A DNA stretch of 64,000 bases from assembly GCF_005144885.1 (NCBI RefSeq), contig NZ_CP039690.1:2245001-2309000 (forward strand), written 5' to 3'. Source of the DNA: Phreatobacter stygius (GTDB lineage: Bacteria; Pseudomonadota; Alphaproteobacteria; Rhizobiales; Phreatobacteraceae). Under the pieces are notes generated by a model, which was not told where the DNA came from, ran no database searches, and saw only the letters and a list, made by a program, of their open reading frames with translations. The position numbers and the translations under genes were made by a program. Positions 26,374 to 34,623 of the stretch are shown piece after piece (position 1 is the stretch's first letter; the number at the start of each line of letters is the position of its first letter).

Positions 26374-27528
26374 ATGAAAAGAAGCTTGATCGGCCTGGCG
26401 CTGACGCTGCTGGTTTCGACCGGCGCCTGGGCGCAGGGCAATTTCATCATCATTGCCAATGACGAAAAGACATTTTTCGAAGCCAACGGTACGCGCAACG
26501 CCGCCCCCGGCAAGGACAGCGTCTCGATCGTCGACATCAGCCAGCCGCTGGCGCCGCGCATCGTCGCCAGCCTGCCGCTGATGAATTCGGTGTTCGGCCC
26601 GCCGACCAACCTGCAGATCACCCCCGACGGCCGGTTGGGCCTGGTCGCCAATCCCGTGGTGATGAACCAGGACGGGGCCAACTGGCGCGCCGCGCCGGAC
26701 GACAAGCTGCACGTCATCGACCTGACCGCCACCCCGCCGCGGCTGGTCGAGACCATTACGGTCGGCCGCCAGCCATCCGGCATGGCGATTTCCCGGAAGG
26801 GCGACCTTGCCCTGGTTGCCAACCGCAACGGCAAAAGCGTCTCGGTCCTGTCCATTTCCGGCACCACCGTGCGCCAGATCGCCGAAATTCCCATGGAGGA
26901 CGAAGTCGCGGCGGTTGCCATCACGCCGGACGGCCGGCGCGCCTTCGTTGCCAAGAATGCCGCCCACAAGATCGCCGTGCTCACCATCGACGGCACCACG
27001 GTGACCTATGACAAGGCCCAGGACATCGTGGTCGGCTACGGCGTCTACAATGTCGAGGTGACGCCCGACGGCCGCTATGCGTTCGCCGCCAATACCGGCA
27101 TCGGCGGTGACGGCCATTCCGACACGATCAGCGTGATCGACGCCAGGGCCAATCCGCCGCGGGTGGTCGACAACGTCAATGTCGGCGACGGGCCGGAAGG
27201 TTTCGCCATCGCGCCGAACGGCCGCCACGCCGTCGCTGTCCTGCTCAAGGGTTCGGCCGCGGTCCATTCGGCCTGGTCCTACACGCGCAACGGCTCGCTC
27301 CGGCTGATCCGCATCGGACCGAACGGCCGGCTGACGGCGCTCAACGAAGTGCCGGCCGGCGCATTGCCCGAAGGCATCGCCTTCAGTCCGGACAGCCGGC
27401 ATGTCTTCATCGGCAATTATGTCGACCGCAACCTGCAGGTCTATCGGATCAACGGCGACCGGCTGGTCGACACCGGCGTGAAACTGGCGCTGCCGGGACA
27501 GCCGGCCTCGATCCGCGGCCGGCCCTGA
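26374..27528 (+). CDS. Secreted beta-propeller protein (YncE-like)
   Basis: 384 residues starting with a signal peptide (MKRSLIGLALTLLVSTGAWA). The rest is a repeated blade pattern: TPDGRLGLVAN, SRKGDLALVANRN, TPDGRRAFVAKN, TPDGRYAFAANT, APNGRHAVAV and SPDSRHVFIGNY. This is the YncE/lactonase-like seven-bladed propeller fold found in periplasmic binding or redox-associated proteins. A GGAGG site precedes the ATG. The ligand is unknown. Confidence 0.87.
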   Translation: MKRSLIGLALTLLVSTGAWAQGNFIIIANDEKTFFEANGTRNAAPGKDSVSIVDISQPLAPRIVASLPLMNSVFGPPTNLQITPDGRLGLVANPVVMNQDGANWRAAPDDKLHVIDLTATPPRLVETITVGRQPSGMAISRKGDLALVANRNGKSVSVLSISGTTVRQIAEIPMEDEVAAVAITPDGRRAFVAKNAAHKIAVLTIDGTTVTYDKAQDIVVGYGVYNVEVTPDGRYAFAANTGIGGDGHSDTISVIDARANPPRVVDNVNVGDGPEGFAIAPNGRHAVAVLLKGSAAVHSAWSYTRNGSLRLIRIGPNGRLTALNEVPAGALPEGIAFSPDSRHVFIGNYVDRNLQVYRINGDRLVDTGVKLALPGQPASIRGRP

Positions 27529-27536
27529 CGGCCGCT

Positions 27537-28067
27537 TTAGAGATGCGACGCGAGCCAGTGCAGGCCCGCGTCGCGAAAGCCCTGCTCTTCGATCGCCGCG
27601 ACGGTATTCTTGACATAGTCGCGATTGGCACCGGAATGGCCGTGGCCCTGGCGGACGATGTGCAACTGCTGCTCGAGGCTCAGGCGGCCGGCATATTGGC
27701 TATGGCCGCGATCGGCAATGTAGGTCACCGCCCGCACCCGCGGCTCGCCCGATGTGCTTAATGTCACGACCCGCTCGACCTCCAGATAGACCGAGGTCAC
27801 CTGCTCGCGCTCGCGCAGATATTGAATCGTCGCGGCGCGGTTCTTGGCGGCGACGCGGAAGGTCATGCCGCGGCAGGCGCCGCCCCGGTCGAGCCCGAGC
27901 ACCAGGCCCGGCCGTTCCGGCGTACCGCGGTGGACATGGGAATAGACGCAGAGGGCGCGGTGCAGCCCGATCAGCCGGCCGGGGACCCGCTCGACAAAGT
28001 CGAATCCCGGCCGCCACATGAGCGAACCGTAGCCGAAGACCCAAAGATCGCCGTTTTCGCTGGTCAT
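27537..28067 (-). CDS. Gamma-glutamylcyclotransferase, ChaC-like
   Basis: 176 residues. It opens with the ChaC motif LWVFGYGSLMWRPGFDF, which forms the 5-oxoproline-binding loop of the gamma-glutamylcyclotransferase fold; the catalytic acid is probably the Glu in the LEVERVV stretch. Family members cleave glutathione to 5-oxoproline and Cys-Gly. The start at 28067 gives the standard N-terminus. It converges with the propeller gene and is divergent from the DUF2125 gene. Confidence 0.9.
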   Translation of the reverse strand: MTSENGDLWVFGYGSLMWRPGFDFVERVPGRLIGLHRALCVYSHVHRGTPERPGLVLGLDRGGACRGMTFRVAAKNRAATIQYLREREQVTSVYLEVERVVTLSTSGEPRVRAVTYIADRGHSQYAGRLSLEQQLHIVRQGHGHSGANRDYVKNTVAAIEEQGFRDAGLHWLASHL

Positions 28068-28156
28068 CGGAACACGGATCGGAATTAGGAGAAGCGGACC
28101 GGGTTCTGGTAAAGACCCCGACTTCGCGATGCAAGCATCCTGCAGGACCATCAACC

Positions 28157-29146
28157 ATGCCTCGTTTGCGCACGTTCATCCTTCCCTTCGGCGCGCTCGC
28201 GCTGGCCGCCGCCGGCTGGACGGCGGTCTGGCACTGGGGCTCGAATCGCGCCGAGGCGCTGATCGAGCGCGTGCTGGCGAGCGAGGCCGCCAACGGCCGG
28301 GTGATTCAATGCGCCGAGCGCACCCGCGGCGGCTATCCGTTCCGCCTGGAGATCAACTGCACCAAGCCGGTGGTCGAATTGCGCGACGAGAGCCGGCCGG
28401 TCCGGACCATCCGGCTGGAGCGCCTGCTGGTCGTCTCGCAGATCTGGAGCCCCGGCCATGTCATTGCCGAATGGACCGGCCCGATGACGACGAGCATCGA
28501 GGGCGACCCAACCGTCTACAGCGCCAACTGGCGCCTGGCCCAGACCTCCGCCCAACTGGCCGTTGGTGGTTACGACAATTCGAGCGCGGTGATCGACGCC
28601 TTCGAATTGTCGCGCGACGGCACCGTGCTGCTGCGCGCCGCCCGCGGTGAATTGCACACACGCCCGAACCAGGCCGACCCGGTCAGCCTGGATGTCGTCA
28701 CCCGTCTGCAGGGCGCAACGCTCGGCGACGCGGTCCGGGCGCCTGTCGATGCCGAGATCCAGCTGACCGCCCGCAAGCTGCTGCGCAGCCCGAACCGGCC
28801 GCAGCCGCTGCCACCGCGCCAGTGGCAAGCCGCCGGCGGCTCGGTCGACCTGGTGATGTTTCGGGTCGCCCAGGGCGACGCGGTCGGCATCGCCAAGGGC
28901 AATCTCCGGCTGACCAATGACGGCAAGCCGGACGGCCAGATCGAATTGCGTGTCGCCAATCTGGAAAGTGCGGTGCAGGCCAACGGCCTCGGCGGCACGC
29001 TCGGCGCGGTGGTTGCCGGGCTCAATTTCACCAGCCGGGCGACCGATGTCGAAGGCAAGCCTGGCCGGTTGATCAATTTGCGCGCGAGCGAAGGCCGGCT
29101 GCAGGTCGGCCCGATCCGCATTGGCCTTCCCTCGCTCCTGCCTTGA
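28157..29146 (+). CDS. DUF2125 domain-containing membrane-anchored protein
   Basis: 329 residues. An N-terminal membrane anchor (LPFGALALAAAGWTAVWHW) is followed by a long periplasmic beta-rich domain. The CAERTRGGYPFRLEINC stretch with its two Cys residues is characteristic of DUF2125 proteins of alphaproteobacteria. Function unknown; likely envelope-associated. Confidence 0.85.
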   Translation: MPRLRTFILPFGALALAAAGWTAVWHWGSNRAEALIERVLASEAANGRVIQCAERTRGGYPFRLEINCTKPVVELRDESRPVRTIRLERLLVVSQIWSPGHVIAEWTGPMTTSIEGDPTVYSANWRLAQTSAQLAVGGYDNSSAVIDAFELSRDGTVLLRAARGELHTRPNQADPVSLDVVTRLQGATLGDAVRAPVDAEIQLTARKLLRSPNRPQPLPPRQWQAAGGSVDLVMFRVAQGDAVGIAKGNLRLTNDGKPDGQIELRVANLESAVQANGLGGTLGAVVAGLNFTSRATDVEGKPGRLINLRASEGRLQVGPIRIGLPSLLP

Positions 29147-29156
29147 GCCGATCACG

Positions 29157-29858
29157 ATGAACGACGGCCAGCCGATACCGCCGAGCCCTCGCCGCCGCCA
29201 TCCGGCCAAGGCGACACGCTCGGAGGCATTGCAGATGCGGCTCGCCGAGGCGATCGTCACCGGGCGGCTTGCCCCCGGGTCCGCCCTCGACGAGGTTCAG
29301 ATCGCCACCGAATATGCCGTCTCCCGGACCCCGGTGCGCGAGGCGCTGCGTCAGCTCTCCTCGTCCGGCCTGGTCGAGATCAGGCCGCATCGCGGCGCGG
29401 TGGTGGCCAAGCCCGACATGGGCCAGCTCCACGACATGTTTGTCGTGATGGCCGAGCTCGAAGCGCTGTGCGCCGCGCTTTCGGCCGTGGCCATGACGCC
29501 GTCCGAGCGGATGGCGCTCGACACGCTGCACCGCTCCATGGCCGGCCTCGTCCACCAGGGCGATCTTGGCGCCTACAGCGTCGCCAATGTCGAATTCCAC
29601 GTCGCGATCTATCGCGGCTCGCACAATAGCTATCTCGCCGAACTCGCCTCGGCGACCCGCCGGCGGCTCGCGCCGTTCCGCCGGGCTCAGTTCGAGGGGC
29701 GCGACCGGCTCGCCAAGTCGCATCACGAACATGATGCGGTGGTGCAGGCGATCCAGCGCGGCGACAGCGAGAGAGCCGGCAGCGCCATGCGCAACCATAT
29801 CGGTTTGGCGGCACGTGCCTGGGAAGTGCTGTCGAATGAGGCGCGTCCCAGATTCTAG
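29157..29858 (+). CDS. GntR-family regulator (FadR/FCD type)
   Basis: 233 residues. The N-terminal winged helix reads LAEAIVTGRLAPGSALDEVQIATEYAVSRTPVREALRQLSSSGLVEIRPHRGAVV, a textbook GntR domain. The C-terminal FCD all-helical ligand domain has conserved acidic and His residues (ANVEFHVAIY, then SHHEHDAVVQAIQRGD) that usually hold a metal and an organic acid. It lies just upstream of the allophanate hydrolase and ABC transporter genes on the same strand and is the probable local regulator. Confidence 0.93.
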   Translation: MNDGQPIPPSPRRRHPAKATRSEALQMRLAEAIVTGRLAPGSALDEVQIATEYAVSRTPVREALRQLSSSGLVEIRPHRGAVVAKPDMGQLHDMFVVMAELEALCAALSAVAMTPSERMALDTLHRSMAGLVHQGDLGAYSVANVEFHVAIYRGSHNSYLAELASATRRRLAPFRRAQFEGRDRLAKSHHEHDAVVQAIQRGDSERAGSAMRNHIGLAARAWEVLSNEARPRF

Positions 29859-29909
29859 CATCGTTTGATTTGCCTTCATTTTAGGCACAAAAGCCAAATT
29901 ACAGAATCA

Positions 29910-29919
29910 TTGCATACAA
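29910..29919. promoter_or_regulatory. Possible GntR operator
   Basis: TTGCATACAA is an imperfect palindrome (8 of 10 bases match its complement) resembling the TTGTATACAA half-palindromes bound by some FCD-type GntR proteins. It lies in the interval between the regulator gene and its likely target operon. Binding is a guess. Confidence 0.35.
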
Positions 29920-30083
29920 CATGTGACGCTGATCAGCGGCGAGACACGCCAGCTCAGCGCGATACCGGCTAACGCCGCCGACCGCCTCAAGTCGAAAATA
30001 CCCTCATTCACAATCGCTTAGATCGAACCTCGCGCGGCTCCGGCGTCAAACGGCCCATGGTCCGGCCGCGGCATCAGCCGTTC

Positions 30084-30098
30084 TGGCACGGCGGTTGC
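30084..30098 (+). promoter_or_regulatory. Sigma-54 promoter (-24/-12) for the allophanate hydrolase operon
   Basis: TGGCACG-GCGG-TTGC matches the sigma-54 consensus TGGCACGnnnnTTGC in every fixed position, and the GG and GC dinucleotides have the required 10-base spacing. The predicted transcript start is near 30110, 24 bases before the allophanate hydrolase ATG. Sigma-54 promoters of nitrogen genes are driven by NtrC; no clear NtrC site was found upstream. Confidence 0.72.
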
Positions 30099-30133
30099 GG
30101 GACAAGGCCTGTTCCTTGTTTCGCGCCGAGGCC

Positions 30134-31504
30134 ATGCCGCAGTCTTTTCGACCCACCATCAGCACTTTGATGAAGAGCTATTCCGAGGGCCTGGCTCCGG
30201 TCTCGGTCGTCGCTGCGGCTTATGCGCGCCTTGCCGCCGTCGCCGACCCCGGCATCTTCATCCATCTTGTCCCCGAAGCCGCGGCGCTTGCGGCAGCCAC
30301 CAGGCTGCCGCCCTTCGATGCCGCCCGCTACCCGCTCTGGGGCGTGCCTTTCGCGGTCAAGGACAATCTCGACGTGGCCGGCCTGCCGACCACCGCAGCC
30401 TGCCCGGCCTTCGCTTATGTCCCCGCACATTCGGCCATCGCGGTCGAGAAACTCGTGGCGGCCGGCGCCATCGTCATCGGCAAGACCAATCTCGACCAGT
30501 TCGCCACCGGTCTCGTCGGCATCCGCACGCCCTATCCGGCGCCGCGCAATGCGGTCGACCCGGCGCGCGTGCCCGGCGGCTCCAGTTCAGGTTCCGCGGT
30601 GGCCGTCGCGCAGGGCATCGTCGCCTTCGCGCTCGGCACCGATACCGCCGGCTCGGGCCGCGTGCCGGCCATGCTCAACGACATCACCGGCCTGAAACCC
30701 TCGCTCGGCGCCGTCTCGACGCGCGGCGTGGTGCCGGCCTGTCGCACGCTCGACTGCGTCTCGGTCTTTGCCCATGACGCGACCGACGCCTTCACGGTCT
30801 ATCAGGTCATGCGCGGCTTCGACGCCGGCGACGCCTATTCGCGCGCAGTCGTCACCGATACGCCGGCGACCGCTGCGCCGGTCCGCCGGCTCGGCCTGCC
30901 ACGGCCGGCGGACCGGCTGTTCTTCGGTGATGACGTGATGGCGACGGCCTTCGAGGCGGCTTGCGGCAAGCTCACCGCGCTGGCCGACGAGATTGTCGAG
31001 GTCGACCTGACGGCGTTCTTCGCGGCCGCCCGCCTGCTCTATGAGGGCGCCTGGGTCGCCGAGCGCCATGCGGCGATCAGGACCTTCCTGGCCGAGAAGC
31101 CGGAGGCGGTCTTCCCGGTGACCCGTGAGATCATTGCGGGCGCCGCGAATTTCTCGGCGACCGACGCCTTCGAGGCCTTCTACAAGCTGGCGGCGCTCCG
31201 GCGCGCCACCGAACCGGTCTGGCAGGCGATCGATGCGCTGGTCGTGCCGACCGCGCCGATCTTCCCGACCCTTGCCGATCTCGCCGCCGATCCGATCGGG
31301 CCGAACAGCCGGCTCGGCACCTATACCAATTTCGTCAACCTCTTGGACCTGGCGGCGCTCGCCGTGCCGGGCCCTCGCCGCAGCGACGGCCTGCCGGCCG
31401 GCGTCACGCTGATCGGCGAGCGCGGCACGGATGCCCGCCTCGCCGGTCTCGCCATGCGCTTCGAACAGACCCTTGGCGGCAGCCGTCGCGCAGCGGCGGC
31501 CTGA
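30134..31504 (+). CDS. atzF: Allophanate hydrolase, amidase part
   Basis: 456 residues. It hydrolyses allophanate, the last step of the urea carboxylase, biuret, cyanurate and guanidine routes to ammonia. The amidase-signature triad is present: K76 (FAVKDNLD), cis-Ser S150 (VPGGSSSGSA) and nucleophile S174 (DTAGSGRVPA), with the 74 and 24 residue spacings of AtzF. The specificity motif DNLDVAGLPTTAACPAF is typical of allophanate hydrolases. The protein stops after the amidase domain; the C-terminal domain that single-chain AtzF carries is encoded by the next ORF. The gene begins 36 bases after the sigma-54 element. Confidence 0.9.
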   Translation: MPQSFRPTISTLMKSYSEGLAPVSVVAAAYARLAAVADPGIFIHLVPEAAALAAATRLPPFDAARYPLWGVPFAVKDNLDVAGLPTTAACPAFAYVPAHSAIAVEKLVAAGAIVIGKTNLDQFATGLVGIRTPYPAPRNAVDPARVPGGSSSGSAVAVAQGIVAFALGTDTAGSGRVPAMLNDITGLKPSLGAVSTRGVVPACRTLDCVSVFAHDATDAFTVYQVMRGFDAGDAYSRAVVTDTPATAAPVRRLGLPRPADRLFFGDDVMATAFEAACGKLTALADEIVEVDLTAFFAAARLLYEGAWVAERHAAIRTFLAEKPEAVFPVTREIIAGAANFSATDAFEAFYKLAALRRATEPVWQAIDALVVPTAPIFPTLADLAADPIGPNSRLGTYTNFVNLLDLAALAVPGPRRSDGLPAGVTLIGERGTDARLAGLAMRFEQTLGGSRRAAAA

Positions 31505-31509
31505 AGGAG

Positions 31510-31926
31510 ATGAGCTTGCACGAACCCATCGAGATCGTGGTGGTCGGCGCGCATCTCGCCGGCATGGCGCTCAATCATGAGCTGACCTCGCGCGGCGGCC
31601 TGTTCAACCGTGTCGCCACCACCACGCCAGACTACCGCCTCTATGCGCTGGCCGGCGGCCCGCCGAAACGCCCCGGCCTGATCCGCGTCGCCGACGGCAC
31701 CGGCGCACCGATCGCCTGCGAGGTCTGGACCTTGCCGGCCGCCGGCTTCGGCACCTTCGTTGCGGGCATCCCCGCGCCGCTCGGCATCGGCACGCTGAGG
31801 CTCGGCGACGGTACGACGGCCAAGGGTTTCCTGGTCGAGTCCGAAGGCCTCGCCGGCGCCGACGAGATCACCGGCCACGGCGGCTGGCGCGCCTACATCG
31901 CCCACCTGACCGGCAAAGCCGCATGA
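31510..31926 (+). CDS. Allophanate hydrolase C-terminal domain protein
   Basis: 138 residues, separated from the amidase gene by five bases. It matches the C-terminal domain of full-length allophanate hydrolases: IVVVGAHLAGMALNHELTSRGGLF near the start, Y.LYALAGG.PKRPGL in the middle and GFLVESEGL...ITGHGGWRAYI at the end. In fused enzymes this domain helps oligomerisation, and in the yeast enzyme it decarboxylates N-carboxycarbamate. Here it stands alone, so the two subunits probably assemble. An AAGGAG site is too close to the ATG at 31510 but well placed for a TTG at 31516. Confidence 0.85.
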   Translation: MSLHEPIEIVVVGAHLAGMALNHELTSRGGLFNRVATTTPDYRLYALAGGPPKRPGLIRVADGTGAPIACEVWTLPAAGFGTFVAGIPAPLGIGTLRLGDGTTAKGFLVESEGLAGADEITGHGGWRAYIAHLTGKAA

Positions 31927-31960
31927 ACCACCCCAACCGTCCTCGCACCGGAGCCTCGTC

Positions 31961-32920
31961 ATGATCCGTCGTCGTCAGTTCATCGTCGGAGCCGGCATTG
32001 CCGTCGGCACGCTCGGCGCCCCGTCCATTCTGCGCGCGCAAACGCCGCGCACGGTCAAGATGGGCGCGCTCCGCCTGATCCATTCCATGCCGCCGCATTT
32101 CTACGAGCGCTTCGCTCCGGCCGGCCTGAAGGTCGAGATCATCACCTTCGACAGCCCGACCGACGGCAAGAATGCGGTGGTCACCAAGTCGGTCGATTTC
32201 GGCACGTTCGGCATCGCCGCCGGCATTCTCGGAGGCGCGGTCGGCGAGCCCGTCGTGGTGGTCGGAGCGCTGTCCAACAAGGGCATGGGCGTCATCTCCA
32301 AGGCCGGCTCGGATGTCCGCGCGGTCAAGGACCTCAAGGGCAAGCGCGTCGGCATCTGGCCAGGCTCGACGCAGGAGGTGTTCATCATGGAGCGCCTGCG
32401 CATGGAGGGCCTGTCGATCCGCGACATCACCGCCGTGCGTGTGCCCTTCGGCGAGATGCACGCCATGTTGTCGCGCGGCGACATCGACGCCTATGTCGGC
32501 GCCGAGCCGGGCCCCGGTCTGTCGATCTCGTCCGGCGTCGGCCAGCTCGTCGAATATCCCTATGGCACCGCCATGGGCGGCCTGAACATGATCTTCGCCA
32601 CCCATGAGGAGACGGTCGCCAAGGACCCGGACCTGGTCCGCACCATGCTGAAGCTGCACCGCCAGTCGGTCGAGTTCATGATGGCCAACAAGCAGGTCGT
32701 CGCCGACATGACGGTCCAGAAGCTCGGCGCCAACCGCACGGCGGTCGACCAGGCGCTCGGCGCCAACAATGTCGAATATGTCTGGAAACTCGATCAGACC
32801 GTGCTGACCCAGGCGCGCACCTATTCGCAGCAGATGCTGGAGCTGAAGCAGATCCGTCAGTTGCCGAATTTCGACAGTTTCCTCAATCCGAAATTCTCCA
32901 ACGAGATCGCGTCTGCCTGA
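31961..32920 (+). CDS. ABC transporter substrate-binding protein (SsuA/NMT1-like)
   Basis: 319 residues with a twin-arginine-like leader (MIRRRQFIVGAGIAVGTLGA). The mature protein has the NMT1/SsuA periplasmic-binding fold, with SVDFGTFGIAAGI and LKGKRVGIWPGS motifs and the DIDAYVGAEPG motif. This family binds nitrate, sulfonates, taurine or pyrimidine-like compounds. Position in a nitrogen operon suggests a nitrogenous ligand feeding allophanate metabolism. The permease and ATPase follow directly. Confidence 0.9.
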   Translation: MIRRRQFIVGAGIAVGTLGAPSILRAQTPRTVKMGALRLIHSMPPHFYERFAPAGLKVEIITFDSPTDGKNAVVTKSVDFGTFGIAAGILGGAVGEPVVVVGALSNKGMGVISKAGSDVRAVKDLKGKRVGIWPGSTQEVFIMERLRMEGLSIRDITAVRVPFGEMHAMLSRGDIDAYVGAEPGPGLSISSGVGQLVEYPYGTAMGGLNMIFATHEETVAKDPDLVRTMLKLHRQSVEFMMANKQVVADMTVQKLGANRTAVDQALGANNVEYVWKLDQTVLTQARTYSQQMLELKQIRQLPNFDSFLNPKFSNEIASA

Positions 32921-32982
32921 GGTTCGAGACCCCGCGCCGCCCCGGGGCGGCGCGGGCCATGCCGCGAAGAGGACAGCAAGCC

Positions 32983-33837
32983 ATGACGATTGCCGAAACG
33001 AGCCAGCTGCCAGCGGTCGCCGGCGTTGAGCGTCCGAGCCCCGGGCGCTCGGCCTGGGCGCGGCTCAAGCCGGCCGTGCTGGCGCTGATCGTGCCGGCGC
33101 TGCTGCTGCTGTTCTGGCAGGTGGCGACCAGGCTGCGCTGGACCAGGCTCATCCCGAGCCCCTACGAGGTTGCCGAATACATGGTCGATTTCGCCGTCGG
33201 CGGCATCTATGACGACGCCTTTTCCGGCACGCTGGTCACCCATCTCCTGGCCTCGATGAGCCGGGTCTATGGCGGCTTCGCGCTCGCCGCGCTGTTTGCC
33301 TTGCCGATCGGCCTGATGATCGGCCGGCTGCCGACCGCGCGCATGCTGCTCGACCCGTTCCTGCAAGTGATGCGGCCGATCCCGGTCACCGCCTGGCTGC
33401 CGCTGTCGATGATCCTGTTCGGGCTCGGGCCGCGCTCGGCCTTTGCGCTGGTCTGCCTCGGCGCCTTCTATCCGATCCTGCTCAACACCGTGTTCGGCGT
33501 CCGGGCGGTCGACCCGAAACTGTTCGAGGCCGCCTCCATGCTCGGCTGCCAGGGCAATGCCCAGTTCTTCAAGGTGGTGCTGCCGGCGGCCCTGCCGTCG
33601 ATCTTCACCGGACTGAGGCTCGGGCTGGGGCTCGCCTGGTTCGTCATCGTGGTTGGCGAGATGACCGGCGTACCGCAGGGGCTCGGCGCGGTCATCATGG
33701 ACGGCCGAACGCTGTCGCGCACCGAACTGGTCATTTGCGGCATGATCATCATTGGCATCGCCGGCTACATATCCGACCGCATCGTCGTGACGATCGGCAA
33801 CCACCTCTTGCGCTGGAGCCCGACCCATCATGGCTGA
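32983..33837 (+). CDS. ABC transporter permease (SsuC/TauC family)
   Basis: 284 residues with about six membrane helices. The inner-membrane binding-protein-dependent loop is EAASMLGCQGNAQFFKVVLPAALPSIFTGLRLGLG, the EAA motif that contacts the ATPase. The start at 32983 is preferred over 32959. Its stop overlaps the ATPase start by eight bases. Confidence 0.9.
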   Translation: MTIAETSQLPAVAGVERPSPGRSAWARLKPAVLALIVPALLLLFWQVATRLRWTRLIPSPYEVAEYMVDFAVGGIYDDAFSGTLVTHLLASMSRVYGGFALAALFALPIGLMIGRLPTARMLLDPFLQVMRPIPVTAWLPLSMILFGLGPRSAFALVCLGAFYPILLNTVFGVRAVDPKLFEAASMLGCQGNAQFFKVVLPAALPSIFTGLRLGLGLAWFVIVVGEMTGVPQGLGAVIMDGRTLSRTELVICGMIIIGIAGYISDRIVVTIGNHLLRWSPTHHG

Positions 33838-34609
33838 ATCGAAAACCCCGATCGTCGAGATCCGCCAGGTCTCCAAGGTCTTCCAGCTGCAGGACCAGAC
33901 GATCCACGCTCTGTCCGACGCCAACCTGTCGATCCGCAAGGGCGAATTCGTCTGCCTGATCGGCGCTTCGGGCTGCGGCAAGTCGACCTTGCTGCGCATC
34001 ATTGCCGGCTTCGAGGCGCCCTCCGCCGGCAAAGCCCTGATGTGGGGCCGGCCGATCGGCGGCCCCGAGCCGACGCGCGGCATGGTGTTCCAGGACTACG
34101 CCTTGTTTCCCTGGCTCAGCGTGCGCGACAATATCGGCTTCGGTCCGCAGTCGCGCGGCCTGCCGCGCAGCGTGGTCAGGGAGACCGTCGACAAGTTCAT
34201 CGAACTGGTCGGCTTGAGCAAATTCGCCAACGCCTATCCGCACCAGCTCTCCGGCGGCATGAAGCAGCGCGTGGCGATCGCCCGCGTGCTCGCCAACGAC
34301 GCCGAGGTGGTGCTGATGGACGAGCCCTTCGGTGCGCTCGACGCCATGACGCGCGAGCGCCTGCAGGACGAACTGCTCGACATCTGGCAGCGCACTGGAC
34401 TGACCGTGGTGTTCGTCACCCATTCGATCGAGGAGGCGATCTTCCTGTCCAACCGGGTGGTGGTGATGACGCCCGGCCCCGGCCGTATCGAAAGCGACAA
34501 TGCGCTCCAACTGGCGCGGCCACGCGACGTGTCGAGCCCGGCATTCAACGATATCCGCCGCGTGCTGGGCGCCAAGCTGCACAGCCACCACGGCAAGAAG
34601 GCGGCCTGA
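33830..34609 (+). CDS. ABC transporter ATP-binding protein (SsuB/TauB family)
   Basis: 259 residues with all ABC motifs: Walker A GASGCGKS at 45-52, Q-loop in GMVFQDYALFPW, signature LSGGMKQR at 140-147 and Walker B VVLMDEP with the D-loop GALD. It energises the permease encoded by the overlapping upstream gene. Confidence 0.94.
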   Translation: MAESKTPIVEIRQVSKVFQLQDQTIHALSDANLSIRKGEFVCLIGASGCGKSTLLRIIAGFEAPSAGKALMWGRPIGGPEPTRGMVFQDYALFPWLSVRDNIGFGPQSRGLPRSVVRETVDKFIELVGLSKFANAYPHQLSGGMKQRVAIARVLANDAEVVLMDEPFGALDAMTRERLQDELLDIWQRTGLTVVFVTHSIEEAIFLSNRVVVMTPGPGRIESDNALQLARPRDVSSPAFNDIRRVLGAKLHSHHGKKAA

Positions 34610-34623
34610 AGCCCGTTTCTCCC

